From Curvibacter sp. PD_MW3 (lineage in GTDB: Bacteria; Pseudomonadota; Gammaproteobacteria; Burkholderiales; Burkholderiaceae_C), in assembly GCA_002633085.1 (NCBI GenBank), contig NSIV01000006.1:120343-184342 (forward strand): DNA of 64,000 bases. The letters are read 5' to 3'. Of this stretch, positions 18,087 through 27,595 are shown one piece after another. Numbering within the stretch: position 1 is the stretch's first letter; each line of letters opens with the position of its first letter. The notes beneath the pieces are model-generated. The model searched no databases, had not been told where the DNA came from, and saw only the letters and a program-made list of their open reading frames with translations. The translations under genes and the position numbers were made by a program.

Positions 18087-19589
18087 ATGGCTGATCCGAT
18101 CCTGATTGCCCAGCACAACGACACACAGTGCTTCATCCGGCCCGACAAGGCCAACCGCCACGGCCTCATCACCGGCGCCACCGGCACCGGCAAGAGCATC
18201 ACGCTGCAGACCCTGGCCGAAGGCTTCTCGCGCATCGGCGTGCCGGTCTTCATGGCCGATGTCAAAGGCGACCTCACTGGTATCTCGCAAGCCGGCGTTG
18301 TCGGAGAAAAACTGGCCAAAGTCCTCAAGGAACGTGCGCTGACCGCTCCTGAATCAATAGCATTCCCGACCACCCTGTGGGATGTCTTTGGCGAACAGGG
18401 CCATCCGGTGCGTGCCACCGTCAGCGACCTCGGCCCCCTGCTGCTGGGCCGCATGCTCAACCTGAACGAGACGCAGGAAGGCGTACTGCAGCTGGTGTTC
18501 AAGATTGCCGACGACCAGGGCCTGCTGCTGCTCGACATGAAAGACCTGCGCGCCATGTGCCAGCACGTGGGTGACAACGCGTCGCAGTTCACCACCCAGT
18601 ACGGCAACATCAGCGCTGCCAGCATCGGCGCCATCCAGCGCGGCCTGCTGCAGATCGAAGCCCAAGGCGGCGACAAGTTCTTTGGCGAGCCCATGCTCAA
18701 CATCGCCGACTTCATGCAGACCGACACCCAGGGCCGCGGTGTGGTCAACATCCTGGCGGCCGACAAGCTGATGAACGCACCCCGCCTGTACGCCACCTTC
18801 CTGCTCTGGCTGCTGAGTGAGCTGTTCGAGCACCTGCCCGAGGTCGGTGACTTGGACAAACCCAAGCTGGTGTTCTTCTTCGACGAAGCGCACCTGCTGT
18901 TTAACGACGCCCCCAAGGCCCTGCTGGAGCGCATCGAACTGGTGGTGCGGCTGGTGCGCAGCAAGGGCGTGGGGGTTTATTTCGTCACCCAGAACCCGCT
19001 CGACATCCCCGACAGCGTGCTGGGCCAGCTCGGCAACCGCGTGCAACACGCCCTGCGCGCCTTCACGCCACGCGACCAGAAGGCGGTGAAGTCGGCGGCT
19101 GAGACCATGCGGCAGAACCCCAAGCTCGACATCGCCACCGCCATCACGGAACTGGCCGTGGGCGAGGCGCTGGTGAGCTTTCTGGACGACAAGGGCCGCC
19201 CCGGCATCACCGAGCGCGTCTATGTGCTGCCGCCTGGCAGCCAGATCGGCCCCATCACGCCGGATCAGCGCAAGACCCTGGTCGCCAACTCGATGGTAGC
19301 CGGTGTCTATGAAAAAACGGTGGACCGCGAGTCGGCTTTCGAGTTGCTGTCGAGCCGCACACAAACGCGCATGGGCAAAGGCCAGGCCGAAACGCCAGCA
19401 CAGGAATCCACTGGCGGCGGCCTGCTCGATACCTTGGGCGGCCTGCTTGGCGGCGGCGCCAAACGGACGCGCGCCAGTGCCGGTGAACAATTGATCAAAA
19501 GTGCCGCCAGCTCCATCGGCCGGGAGGTCGGCCGGCAGATCATCCGCGGGGTTTTGGGCAGCATCTTGGGCGGCTCGAAGCGAAAGTAG
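18087..19589 (+). CDS. HerA-like ATPase (DUF853, YjgR family)
   Basis: Cytoplasmic ATPase of 500 residues with Walker A GATGTGKS near residues 32-39 and the Walker B-like [13 protein letters not shown] segment. It is similar to the HerA/FtsK superfamily as represented by E. coli YjgR. Archaeal HerA drives end resection, but the bacterial YjgR group has no firmly defined role. The C-terminus carries a Gly/Leu-rich segment ([12 protein letters not shown]) and a basic tail. It stands alone between yebC and bdhA, with no NurA-like partner visible. Confidence 0.9.
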   Translation: MADPILIAQHNDTQCFIRPDKANRHGLITGATGTGKSITLQTLAEGFSRIGVPVFMADVKGDLTGISQAGVVGEKLAKVLKERALTAPESIAFPTTLWDVFGEQGHPVRATVSDLGPLLLGRMLNLNETQEGVLQLVFKIADDQGLLLLDMKDLRAMCQHVGDNASQFTTQYGNISAASIGAIQRGLLQIEAQGGDKFFGEPMLNIADFMQTDTQGRGVVNILAADKLMNAPRLYATFLLWLLSELFEHLPEVGDLDKPKLVFFFDEAHLLFNDAPKALLERIELVVRLVRSKGVGVYFVTQNPLDIPDSVLGQLGNRVQHALRAFTPRDQKAVKSAAETMRQNPKLDIATAITELAVGEALVSFLDDKGRPGITERVYVLPPGSQIGPITPDQRKTLVANSMVAGVYEKTVDRESAFELLSSRTQTRMGKGQAETPAQESTGGGLLDTLGGLLGGGAKRTRASAGEQLIKSAASSIGREVGRQIIRGVLGSILGGSKRK

Positions 19590-19631
19590 CGCCGTCGCCG
19601 GCAGACACCTCTGTGCCTGCCCACTGAGCGC

Positions 19632-20414
19632 TTACTGGGCGGCCCAGCCCCCGTCCATGTTCCACGCCACCCCGCGCACATTGTTGGCCGCCGGTGAGCA
19701 GAAGAACACGGCCAGCTCGCCCAGTTCATCGGGCGTGGTGAACTGCAGCGAGGGCTCTTTCTCGCCCAGCAGCAGCTTCTTGGCCTCGTCATTGGACAGG
19801 CCCAACGCGGCGGCCTTGGCGTCCACCTGCTTTTGCACCAGCGGCGTCAGCACCCAACCCGGACAGATGGCATTGCAGGTCACGCCGCTGGTGGCGTTTT
19901 CCAGCGCCGTCACCTTGGTCAGGCCGACGATGCCGTGTTTGGCCGCCACGTAGGCTGATTTTTCGGCCGATGCCACCAGACCGTGCACCGAGGCGACGTT
20001 GATGATGCGGCCCCACCCTTTGCCATTGTCTGCCGCACGCATGGCCGGCAGCGCCAGACGCGTGGTGTGGAACGCGCTGGTGAGGTTGATCGCCAGAATG
20101 GCGTCCCAGCGTTCGACAGGAAAGTCCTCGATGCGCGCCACATGCTGGATGCCAGCATTGTTGACCAGGATATCCACACAACCGAATTGCGCCGCAGCGA
20201 ACTTCATCATGTCCTCGATGTCGGCCACCTTGCTCATGTCGGCCCCGTGGTAGGCCACTTTGACACCGAGCGCAGCGATCTCCGCCTTCGGGCCGTCGAC
20301 ATCGCCAAAGCCGTTGAGCACGATGTTGGCGCCTTGGCGGGCCAGCGCCTTGGCAATGCCAAGGCCGATGCCGCTGGTCGAGCCGGTCACGAGGGCGGTT
20401 TTTCCTTTGAGCAT
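19632..20414 (-). CDS. bdhA: 3-hydroxybutyrate dehydrogenase
   Basis: Short-chain dehydrogenase of 260 residues that interconverts 3-hydroxybutyrate and acetoacetate with NAD, part of polyhydroxybutyrate use. Visible: NAD-binding TGSTSGIG near residues 10-17, NNAG, the catalytic YxxxK (SAYVAAKHG) and the bdhA-like segment WVLTPLVQKQVDA with EKEPSLQFTTPDELGE. The length matches the family. The gene is convergent with the herA-like gene and divergent from the hydrolase. Confidence 0.93.
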   Translation of the reverse strand: MLKGKTALVTGSTSGIGLGIAKALARQGANIVLNGFGDVDGPKAEIAALGVKVAYHGADMSKVADIEDMMKFAAAQFGCVDILVNNAGIQHVARIEDFPVERWDAILAINLTSAFHTTRLALPAMRAADNGKGWGRIINVASVHGLVASAEKSAYVAAKHGIVGLTKVTALENATSGVTCNAICPGWVLTPLVQKQVDAKAAALGLSNDEAKKLLLGEKEPSLQFTTPDELGELAVFFCSPAANNVRGVAWNMDGGWAAQ

Positions 20415-20500
20415 GGTCTATCTCCGATCAGGGGATGTTATGGATGAATTAGGATGACGGTACTGCTGTCTCTCATTATCTTCAGCCACAAGATTTCACC

Positions 20501-21403
20501 ATGTCCGAGCCTACGCTGAACTACGTATCCTGCCCCGATGCCAACGGTGGCCATCGCATGGCGTACTGGCAGTGGGGCAAACCCCAGGCCGGCCATGTCG
20601 TGATGTGCGTGCACGGTCTGGCGCGCCAGGGGCGTGATTTCGATGTGCTGGCGCAAGCCCTGTGCGCCCGTGGTGGAGACGATGTGCGCGTGGTCTGCCC
20701 CGACGTGGTGGGACGCGGCCGCAGCGACTGGCTCAAGGACCCCATGGGTTACCAGTTGCCGACCTATGCCGCAGACATGCTGGTGCTGCTCCAGCAACTG
20801 CAGCCGGCCACGCTGGACTGGGTCGGCACCAGCATGGGCGGGCTGATCGGCCTGGGGCTGTGCGGCCAGCCGGACCTGCCGTTGCCGGCGCCAATCCGGC
20901 GCCTGGTGCTCAACGATGTCGGCCCGGTGGTCCAGTGGCAGGCGATCGAGCGCATCGGCACCTATCTGGGGCAACCGGTCCGGTTCCAGTCGCTGGAACA
21001 GGCGGCCGACGCCCTGTGGGTTCTCTCTTCGAGCTTCGGGCCGCACACGCGCGAACAGTGGCTGGCCCTGACGCGTCCCATGATCAAACCCGCCACGGAT
21101 GCGGCTGGCGGCTTCGTGCTGCATTACGACCCGGCCATCGCTCTGCCCTTCAAAGCCCTGACACAGGAGGCTGCGCCCCAGGGCGAAGCCGTGTTGTGGC
21201 GCCTGTATGACGCCATCCACGCCAAGACACTGCTGATCCGCGGCACGCAGTCCGATCTGCTGTCGCTGGAGACCGCACAGGCCATGACACAGCGCGGCCC
21301 GAAGGCCCGACTGGTGGAATTTGCTGGCGTCGGCCATGCGCCCACCCTGATCGCCCCGGATCAGGTGCGGGTGGTCAGTAACTTCCTGTTCGGCGAAGCA
21401 TGA
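20501..21403 (+). CDS. Alpha/beta hydrolase
   Basis: Protein of 300 residues with an alpha/beta hydrolase fold: oxyanion HG in VMCVHGLARQGRDFD, nucleophile elbow GTSMGG (Ser), an acid in the GTQSDLLS region and the catalytic His in GVGHAPTL. There is no signal peptide. The substrate is unknown; the family covers esterases, lactonases and meta-cleavage hydrolases. It lies 7 bases upstream of relA in the same direction, so the two are likely cotranscribed. Confidence 0.87.
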   Translation: MSEPTLNYVSCPDANGGHRMAYWQWGKPQAGHVVMCVHGLARQGRDFDVLAQALCARGGDDVRVVCPDVVGRGRSDWLKDPMGYQLPTYAADMLVLLQQLQPATLDWVGTSMGGLIGLGLCGQPDLPLPAPIRRLVLNDVGPVVQWQAIERIGTYLGQPVRFQSLEQAADALWVLSSSFGPHTREQWLALTRPMIKPATDAAGGFVLHYDPAIALPFKALTQEAAPQGEAVLWRLYDAIHAKTLLIRGTQSDLLSLETAQAMTQRGPKARLVEFAGVGHAPTLIAPDQVRVVSNFLFGEA

Positions 21404-21410
21404 TGCTCCT

Positions 21411-23639
21411 ATGAAAAGCCACGCCGCCGAATACCAGGGAGCAGAACCACTGCCGCAAGTCATTGCCGCCACGGCGAACAGCTTGCCGGAGCAGGACCAC
21501 GCGCTCGCCCGGGCCCGGGCCTTTGCCGAACCCCTGCTGGCCGGCGAGACGCTGGACACCGGCGAAAACATGCTGGCCCACGCCGATGCGGTCGCCGCCA
21601 TCCTCAAGACCATCGGCGGCTCGGAAGCCATGCAGGCCGCCAGCTACCTGGTTTATGCCTGCGCCCATCTGAACAAGCCGCAGGAGGTCATCGCCAAGGC
21701 CTTCGGCGACAGCTTCGCCGAACTGGCGGTCGAAACGACCAAACTGGTGCAAGTGCAGCGCCAGGCGCGTGCAGCCCAGGTCGTGGCCGCGCGCTCGGGC
21801 ACGCCGGTGCCCATGGCGCAGACGGCTGCCATGCAGACCGAGAACGTGCGCAAGATGCTGCTGGCCTTCTCGCGTGACCTGCGCGTGGTCATGTTGCGTC
21901 TGGCCTCGCGCCTGCAGACGCTGCGCCACTTCGCAGCCACCAAGCTGCCGGTGCCGCCGGGCTTGGCCGCCGAGTCGCTGCAGGTGTTCGCCCCGCTGGC
22001 CAACCGGTTGGGCATCTGGGAAATTAAATGGGAGATGGAAGACCTGTCCTTCCGCTTCCTGGAGCCTGACACTTACAAGGAAGTTGCCCGGCTACTCGAC
22101 GAGAAACGCATTGAGCGCGAGGCCTATGTCGAGCATCTGCGCAGCCAATTGGAGTCTGAACTGCGTGCCCAGGGCATCCATGCCCGCGTGCAGGGCCGGC
22201 CCAAGCACATCTACAGCATCGTCAAGAAGATGCGCGGCAAGGCGCTCAACTTCGACCAGGTTTATGACGTACGGGCGCTGCGCATCGTGGTGAACTCCAT
22301 CCCCGACTGCTACGCCGCCCTGAGCTGGGTGCACAGCCAGTTCACGCCCGTCACCGAGGAATTCGACGACTACATCGCCAAACCCAAGCCCAACGGCTAC
22401 CAGTCCCTGCACACCATCGTGCGCGATGCCGAAGGCCGTCCAATCGAAATCCAGATCCGGACCCAGGCCATGCACGAGCATTCGGAGCATGGCGTGGCGG
22501 CCCACTGGGCCTACAAGGAAGCCGGCTCACGCGGTTATGCCGGCGTCTCGGCCAACAGTTCCTACGATGCCAAAATTGCGGTGCTGCGCCAGCTGCTGGC
22601 CTGGGAGCGTGACCTGTCGGGGCCGCAACAAGGCCAGGGCTTTTTCGAGGACCGCATCTATGTGCTCACGCCCGATGCGGCCATTGTCGAATTGCCGCAA
22701 GGCGCAACGCCAATCGACTTTGCCTACAGCGTCCACACCAACCTGGGCCACCGTTGCCGCGGCGCCCGCGTCGATGGCGCCATGGTGCCGCTCAGCACGC
22801 CCCTGAAAAACGGCCAGACGGTAGAGATCACGGCGGCCAAGGAAGGCGGCCCCTCGCGCGACTGGCTCAACCCCGAACTCGGTTTCCTGGTCGGCCCGCG
22901 CGCCCGGGCCAAGGTACGTGCCTGGTTCAATGCGCTGGCCGTGCACGAAACCGTGGCGCGCGGCCGGGATGCGGTGGAAAAACTGCTGCAGCGCGAAGGC
23001 AAGACCGCCATCAAGCTGGAGGACCTGGCCTCGCAACTCGGTTTCGCTTCGGCCGAGGCCCTGTTCGAGGTGGTGGGCAAGGACGAATTCTCCCTGCGCA
23101 ACATCGAAATCCTGCTGCGCCCACCAGCACCGCCGGCCACGCAAGACGAGCAGCCGCAGCTCAAGAAGTCCAAGAGTGACGGTGCCTCGCGCGGCGGCGT
23201 CCTGGTGGTGGGGGTCGACTCATTGCTGACCCAGCTCGCCAAATGCTGCAAGCCGGCGCCGCCGGACGAGATTCGCGGTTTCGTCACGCGGGGCAAGGGT
23301 GTCAGCGTGCACCGGGCCGACTGTGCCAACCTGCGCGAAATGGCAGCACGCAACGCCGAGCGGGTGATTGAGGTTGAGTGGGGTGTCTCCAAGAACGGTG
23401 AACTGCCGCTGTACCCGGTGGATGTCACGGTGGAGGCCCTGGACCGCCAAGGCCTGCTGCGCGATGTGCTGGAAGTCTTTGCGAAGGAAAAACTCAACGT
23501 CATTGGCGCCCAGACCCAGACCATCAAAGGCATTGCCTGGATGACGCTGACGGTGGAAGTCGCCGATTCCAACCGGCTGGCCAAGGTACTGGGCGGCGTG
23601 GCCGGCTTGAGTGGTGTGCGCTCAGCCCGCCGGCGCTGA
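21411..23639 (+). CDS. relA: (p)ppGpp synthetase RelA
   Basis: Ribosome-associated alarmone synthetase of 742 residues, close to E. coli RelA (744). The N-terminal domain corresponds to the RSH hydrolase domain but lacks an HD metal motif (reads LVYACAHLNKPQEV), so hydrolysis is presumably lost. The synthetase domain has EFDD at residues 317-320, the ExDD form of RelA rather than the RxKD of SpoT, followed by PKPNGYQSLHT. TGS, zinc-finger/helical (KCCKPAPPDEI) and ACT regions follow. A bifunctional SpoT must be elsewhere. Confidence 0.95.
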   Translation: MKSHAAEYQGAEPLPQVIAATANSLPEQDHALARARAFAEPLLAGETLDTGENMLAHADAVAAILKTIGGSEAMQAASYLVYACAHLNKPQEVIAKAFGDSFAELAVETTKLVQVQRQARAAQVVAARSGTPVPMAQTAAMQTENVRKMLLAFSRDLRVVMLRLASRLQTLRHFAATKLPVPPGLAAESLQVFAPLANRLGIWEIKWEMEDLSFRFLEPDTYKEVARLLDEKRIEREAYVEHLRSQLESELRAQGIHARVQGRPKHIYSIVKKMRGKALNFDQVYDVRALRIVVNSIPDCYAALSWVHSQFTPVTEEFDDYIAKPKPNGYQSLHTIVRDAEGRPIEIQIRTQAMHEHSEHGVAAHWAYKEAGSRGYAGVSANSSYDAKIAVLRQLLAWERDLSGPQQGQGFFEDRIYVLTPDAAIVELPQGATPIDFAYSVHTNLGHRCRGARVDGAMVPLSTPLKNGQTVEITAAKEGGPSRDWLNPELGFLVGPRARAKVRAWFNALAVHETVARGRDAVEKLLQREGKTAIKLEDLASQLGFASAEALFEVVGKDEFSLRNIEILLRPPAPPATQDEQPQLKKSKSDGASRGGVLVVGVDSLLTQLAKCCKPAPPDEIRGFVTRGKGVSVHRADCANLREMAARNAERVIEVEWGVSKNGELPLYPVDVTVEALDRQGLLRDVLEVFAKEKLNVIGAQTQTIKGIAWMTLTVEVADSNRLAKVLGGVAGLSGVRSARRR

Positions 23640-23690
23640 GCCTGAACGCCTGATCGGTGGTCTAAACGCCCGGCGTTCCCAGCGGCCACC

Positions 23691-24398
23691 TCACTTCAAC
23701 TGGACTGCGCCGCTCACGGTTACTTGCACGACGCCTTTGCCCGCCTCCACCGGCAACGCCGCGTCCATCGACGCGTTGCTGGCTGTCATGGCCAGGAAAC
23801 GCGGGCGCGGCAGGTTGGGTTCGCTGCTGCTGACGGTGACCTCTCTCAGGGAATAGCTACCAAAACCGAATGCCTTGGCAATGTCGGCCGCCCGCAGTTT
23901 GAAACGATCAATCGCCTGGGCCTGCACCTGCGACTCGACCGCCGCCTGCTGCTCCCGGCTCAGGCTGAACGCTGCGCTCGTCACGGTCAGGGTCTGGATG
24001 CGGCCCGCTGCAGCACTGATGCGGGCAAAGTCGCGCCCTTCCAGCAAGAGCTCTGCCGAGCCTTGCCAGCCGTTGATGTGACCGTCCCGGTTGCGGCGCG
24101 GCGTGAGGGTGAAATTCCCGGTCCGCACCTGCAGTGCACCCGGTTGGGCGCTTGCGCGGGCCTCGGTCAGTGCGGCATCCAAAGCCGTCTTCAGTTGGGC
24201 CTGCACCACTTGGGCATCGGTGCCATCACGGCTGGTGCTCATGGCCAGCGCCAGCCAATCGTGCGGCACTTCAAGTGTCGCTGAAGCCGAAAGCTGCACC
24301 ACGTTTTGTGGCGGCAGCGCCGAACTTGGCTGGGCGAAACTGACCTGTGCCAGAGCCCAAAGGATGCAGGTGGCTGCGATTTTCGTCGTGGGTTTCAT
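23691..24398 (-). CDS. SIMPL domain (DUF541) periplasmic protein
   Basis: Protein of 235 residues from the ATG at 24398, chosen because it begins a Sec signal peptide (MKPTTKIAATCILWALAQVSFA, cut after SFA). The body is the SIMPL/DUF541 fold (VVQLSASATLEVPHDWLAL, GWQGSAELLLEGRDF). Members are periplasmic or outer-membrane-associated proteins, some linked to stress tolerance, with no defined activity. It is convergent with relA; the 51-base gap holds a small AACGC-CCG-GCGTT hairpin without a T tract. Confidence 0.85.
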   Translation of the reverse strand: MKPTTKIAATCILWALAQVSFAQPSSALPPQNVVQLSASATLEVPHDWLALAMSTSRDGTDAQVVQAQLKTALDAALTEARASAQPGALQVRTGNFTLTPRRNRDGHINGWQGSAELLLEGRDFARISAAAGRIQTLTVTSAAFSLSREQQAAVESQVQAQAIDRFKLRAADIAKAFGFGSYSLREVTVSSSEPNLPRPRFLAMTASNASMDAALPVEAGKGVVQVTVSGAVQLK

Positions 24399-24446
24399 GT
24401 TGTCTCCAAATTTACCGGCGCCGCCGCAAGTCCATGGCGCCATTCG

Positions 24447-24731
24447 TCATGGCTGCGGCCGGCCCGCATCCTGTTGTTGCTGTTGACGCAGCTGCTCACG
24501 CAACGCTTGACGCTCCTGCGGTGACAACTGCCTGCCCCCTTGCCCTTGAGCGGGGGGCATCGATTCACCCGAATGGCGTTGGGATTGCAAGGTTTGGCGC
24601 AATTCGGTCCGCCGCTGCTCGCGTCGTGCCTGGGGTTCGGTCACGCCCTCCCCCTGAACGTGGTCGCCCGGCTGCGCCATCGCACAACTGCTGAACAACA
24701 GGAGGAAGCTCAGGTAACGGTACATCTTCAT
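24447..24731 (-). CDS. Small exported protein of unknown function
   Basis: Protein of 94 residues starting MKMYRYLSFLLLFSSCAMAQ, a clear export signal with possible cleavage after AMA; the Cys in FSSC is a weak lipobox candidate. The mature part is short, Gln/Arg-rich and charged (SPQERQALREQLRQQQQQ), possibly helical. It is divergent from ompR and shares its control region. I do not recognise a family; some short Q/R-rich proteins of this type accompany envelope regulators (inference). Confidence 0.65.
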   Translation of the reverse strand: MKMYRYLSFLLLFSSCAMAQPGDHVQGEGVTEPQARREQRRTELRQTLQSQRHSGESMPPAQGQGGRQLSPQERQALREQLRQQQQQDAGRPQP

Positions 24732-24811
24732 GGTTTGCAATGTAAGACCCCTCGGGCTCAGGTTCAGCCCCTGGTGGATTGTTTCAAGCACCAGCGGCCA
24801 CGGCCCCGCAT

Positions 24812-24891
24812 ATTTGTAACAGACTGTCAAAGTCGCCCGCCAATCGCTCGAAATCAGAGTTTGGGCCTGCAAAATCGGGCTTGTTACAAAT
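24812..24891. promoter_or_regulatory. Facing TTTGTAACA half-sites between ompR and the divergent small gene
   Basis: ATTTGTAACA at 24812-24821 and its exact inverse TGTTACAAAT at 24882-24891 have centres 70 bases apart and flank the presumed ompR promoter. TTTGTAACA matches the core of the known OmpR site consensus (TTTGTAACAT region), so autoregulation by OmpR is plausible (inference). The second site lies 13 bases upstream of the ompR ATG. Confidence 0.5.
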
Positions 24892-24904
24892 TCGCCGAGA
24901 GATC

Positions 24905-25639
24905 ATGGCCACTTCAAGCTCCAGCCGTACCGACAAAATCCTGGTTGTGGATGACGATGCCCGCATCCGCGACCTGCTGCGCCGCTACCTGACCCAGGAG
25001 GGGTTTGAGGTCTTCCAGGCCGAAGACGGCAAGTCACTCACCCGCATTCTGCTGCGCGAAACGGTGGACCTGATCGTGCTGGACCTGATGATGCCGGGCG
25101 AAGACGGCCTGTCCATCTGCCGCCGCCTGCGTGCCGCCAACGACAAGACGCCCATCATCATGCTGACCGCCAAGGTCGAGGACGTGGACCGCATCGTCGG
25201 CCTGGAGGTCGGCGCCGACGACTACCTGGGCAAACCCTTCAACCCACGCGAACTGCTGGCCCGCATCAATGCCGTGCTGCGCCGCCGACCGACACAGGAA
25301 GCCCCGGGGGCACCATCAAGCGACAACGAAGTGGTGAACTTCGGCCCCTTCAACTTCGATCTGGGTGCCCGCACCCTGCGCAAAGAAGGCGAGGAACTGC
25401 CGCTGACCACCGGTGAGTTCGCCATGCTCAAGGCGCTGGTGCGTCATCCGCGTCAGCCCATGTCGCGCGAGAAACTGGCCCAACTGGCGCGCGGCCGCGA
25501 GTTCGAGCCGTTTGACCGCAGCCTGGACGTACAGGTCTCGCGCCTGCGCAAGCTGATCGAGGTCGATCCCGCCTCGCCGCGTTATATCCAGACCGTCTGG
25601 GGTGTGGGTTACGTTTTTGTGCCGGACGGAGCGGGTTGA
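24905..25639 (+). CDS. ompR: OmpR-family response regulator
   Basis: Two-component response regulator of 244 residues. The receiver domain has acidic VVDDDAR, phosphoacceptor Asp at about residue 60 in IVLDLMMPGEDG and the conserved Lys in GKPFNPRELLARI; a winged-helix DNA-binding domain follows (SREKLAQLARGREFEPFDRSLDVQVSRLRKLIE, split around SRLRKLIEVD). The sequence matches OmpR closely. It is followed by envZ with an overlapping TTGA, so the pair is one operon controlling envelope/osmotic genes. Confidence 0.94.
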   Translation: MATSSSSRTDKILVVDDDARIRDLLRRYLTQEGFEVFQAEDGKSLTRILLRETVDLIVLDLMMPGEDGLSICRRLRAANDKTPIIMLTAKVEDVDRIVGLEVGADDYLGKPFNPRELLARINAVLRRRPTQEAPGAPSSDNEVVNFGPFNFDLGARTLRKEGEELPLTTGEFAMLKALVRHPRQPMSREKLAQLARGREFEPFDRSLDVQVSRLRKLIEVDPASPRYIQTVWGVGYVFVPDGAG

Positions 25640-27087
25640 AGTTGAAACTTCGCCTCGCCAGAGCCAAGAGGGGCACCTCCGCCGACGCTGACCTCAGCAG
25701 CCCGACGCCGCTGGAAACCAGCGAGCCCGACATGGCCGATGTAGAGCGCCAGCGTCGTGGCCTGAGCCTGTTCTGGCGCACCTTTTTCCTGCTTGCCGTG
25801 CTCTTGCTGGGCAGTATCGTGGCCTGGTTGCAAACGCTGCGCACGCTGGAGATCGAGCCCCGCGCTATACAAACCGCCCAGCAGATCGCTTCGCTGGTCA
25901 ACCTCAGTCGCGCCGCACTGGTCCACTCGGACGCCATTGCCCGGGTCTCGCTGCTCAAGACCATGAGCGACGAGGAAGGCGTGCACATCCTGCCGCGCGA
26001 ACCCGGCGACACGTTCGGCCCGTTCGACGATGACAAGCTGGACCGGCGTATTGCGCTGGAACTCATGGCCCGCCTGGGCCCCGGCACGGTGGTCGCCGAC
26101 AGCGTCAACCAGCAACCCGGACTGTGGGTCGGCTTCGTCATTGACGGCGACAACTACTGGATGCTGACCGACCGCGCCCGTTTCGATCGCACCGGCGGCA
26201 AGACCTGGCTGATCTGGCTGCTCACGGCTGCGGCTTTGTCGCTGGCTGGCGCTGCATTGATCGCACGCCTCATCAACCGGCCACTGAAAGAGCTGTCGTT
26301 TGCCGCCAGCCGCGTGCGCGAAGGTGACTTTGCTGCCAGCCGCCTGGATGAAAAGGTCGTCACCAGTGAAATCCGGCAGGTCAACATCGGCTTCAACCGC
26401 ATGGCCCAGCGCCTGGCCAAGATCGAGCAGGACCGTGCGGTCATGCTGGCCGGCATTTCGCATGATCTGCGCACCCCCCTGGCGCGGCTGCGGTTGGAAA
26501 CCGAAATGAGCGTTGGCGACAGCAATGCCCGTGCGCACATGGTGGCAGACATTGAGCAGCTGGATGCCATCATCGACAAATTCCTGGACTATGCCCGCCC
26601 GGACCATGTGCAACTCAGCCCGGTCAGCCTCAATGAGGTGATCCGCAGTTGCATCTATGGCTTCAAGAACCGTGCCGACATGCGCATTCGGCTTGATCTG
26701 GAAGACGGGCTCTGGGTGCTGGCCGACGATGTCGAACTCGGCCGCGTGATCTCCAACCTGCTGGAAAATGCTCGCCGCTACGGCAAGACGCCTGCCACCG
26801 GTGTGACCACGGTCGACATCGCGGCGCGTGCACGCGAACAGTCGGTGCTCCTCAAGGTGCGTGACTACGGGCCGGGCGTTGATCCCGAGCATCTACCGAA
26901 CCTGACCAAGCCCTTCTTTCGTGGCGATGCCGCCCGCACCGAGGCGACAGGCGCTGGCCTGGGTCTGTCCATCGTGGAGAAGACCATTCGCCGCATGGGT
27001 GGCAGGTTTGCGTTGGCCAACACCAACTCGGGTGGCCTGGCGGCCCATATCAAGCTGCCGCGCGCGCCGCAATTCAAGCAAAAATAG
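25636..27087 (+). CDS. envZ: EnvZ-type sensor histidine kinase
   Basis: Inner-membrane histidine kinase partner of OmpR. From a TTG at 25636 (overlapping the ompR stop as TTGA) it has 483 residues; an ATG at 25732 would remove 32 residues and keep the first membrane segment, so the start is uncertain. Features: TM1 in FFLLAVLLLGSIVAWL, a periplasmic region, TM2 in LIWLLTAAALSLAGAALIA, a HAMP linker, the H-box ISHDLRTPLARL with His about 276, N-box NLLENARRYG and G-boxes DYGPGVDP and GAGLGLSIV. Confidence 0.92.
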   Translation: MKLKLRLARAKRGTSADADLSSPTPLETSEPDMADVERQRRGLSLFWRTFFLLAVLLLGSIVAWLQTLRTLEIEPRAIQTAQQIASLVNLSRAALVHSDAIARVSLLKTMSDEEGVHILPREPGDTFGPFDDDKLDRRIALELMARLGPGTVVADSVNQQPGLWVGFVIDGDNYWMLTDRARFDRTGGKTWLIWLLTAAALSLAGAALIARLINRPLKELSFAASRVREGDFAASRLDEKVVTSEIRQVNIGFNRMAQRLAKIEQDRAVMLAGISHDLRTPLARLRLETEMSVGDSNARAHMVADIEQLDAIIDKFLDYARPDHVQLSPVSLNEVIRSCIYGFKNRADMRIRLDLEDGLWVLADDVELGRVISNLLENARRYGKTPATGVTTVDIAARAREQSVLLKVRDYGPGVDPEHLPNLTKPFFRGDAARTEATGAGLGLSIVEKTIRRMGGRFALANTNSGGLAAHIKLPRAPQFKQK

Positions 27088-27118
27088 GCTCAAGCCCTTA
27101 TGGGTTATGCGCGAAACG

Positions 27119-27595
27119 CTATCGAAAAAGGAGTGTGACGGCGCGTGCCTCGATGCTTTGCCCCTGCCCCACCGGCCCGAGCTTTTCCGCCGTCTTGGCT
27201 TTGACGTTGACCTGAGCGGCCTCCATGCCAAGTGCCGTGGCGATGCACTCGCGCATGGCGGCAATGTGCGGCGCCATCTTCGGTGCCTGGGCCAGGATGG
27301 TGCTGTCCACATTGCCGATCTGCCAGCCTTGTTCACGCACACGCCGGGCGGCTTCGCGCAACAGCACCACCGAATCAGCACCGCTGAATTGGGGATCGGT
27401 ATCTGGGAAATGCCGGCCAATATCGCCTAAGCCGGCCGCCCCCAGCAGCGCGTCGGTGATGGCATGCAGCAACACGTCAGCGTCCGAGTGGCCCAGCAGG
27501 CCAAGGTGAAACGGAATCTCCACGCCACCGATGATGAGCTTGCGCCCCGCCACCAAGGCATGCACATCCCAGCCCTCGCCCACACGAATATTCAT
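27119..27595 (-). CDS. ispF: 2-C-methyl-D-erythritol 2,4-cyclodiphosphate synthase
   Basis: Fifth enzyme of the MEP isoprenoid pathway; cyclises CDP-ME-2-phosphate. The 158-residue protein has GEGWDVHAL and [11 protein letters not shown] (zinc and active-site residues), [14 protein letters not shown] and the C-terminal [12 protein letters not shown]. The ATG overlaps the ispD stop as ATGA, the common ispD-ispF arrangement. It is convergent with envZ; only 31 bases separate them. Confidence 0.97.
   Translation of the reverse strand: MNIRVGEGWDVHALVAGRKLIIGGVEIPFHLGLLGHSDADVLLHAITDALLGAAGLGDIGRHFPDTDPQFSGADSVVLLREAARRVREQGWQIGNVDSTILAQAPKMAPHIAAMRECIATALGMEAAQVNVKAKTAEKLGPVGQGQSIEARAVTLLFR

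Noticed and set aside
25609..26892. 427-residue minus-strand frame opposite envZ
   Set aside because: Antisense shadow of a gene with intact kinase motifs.
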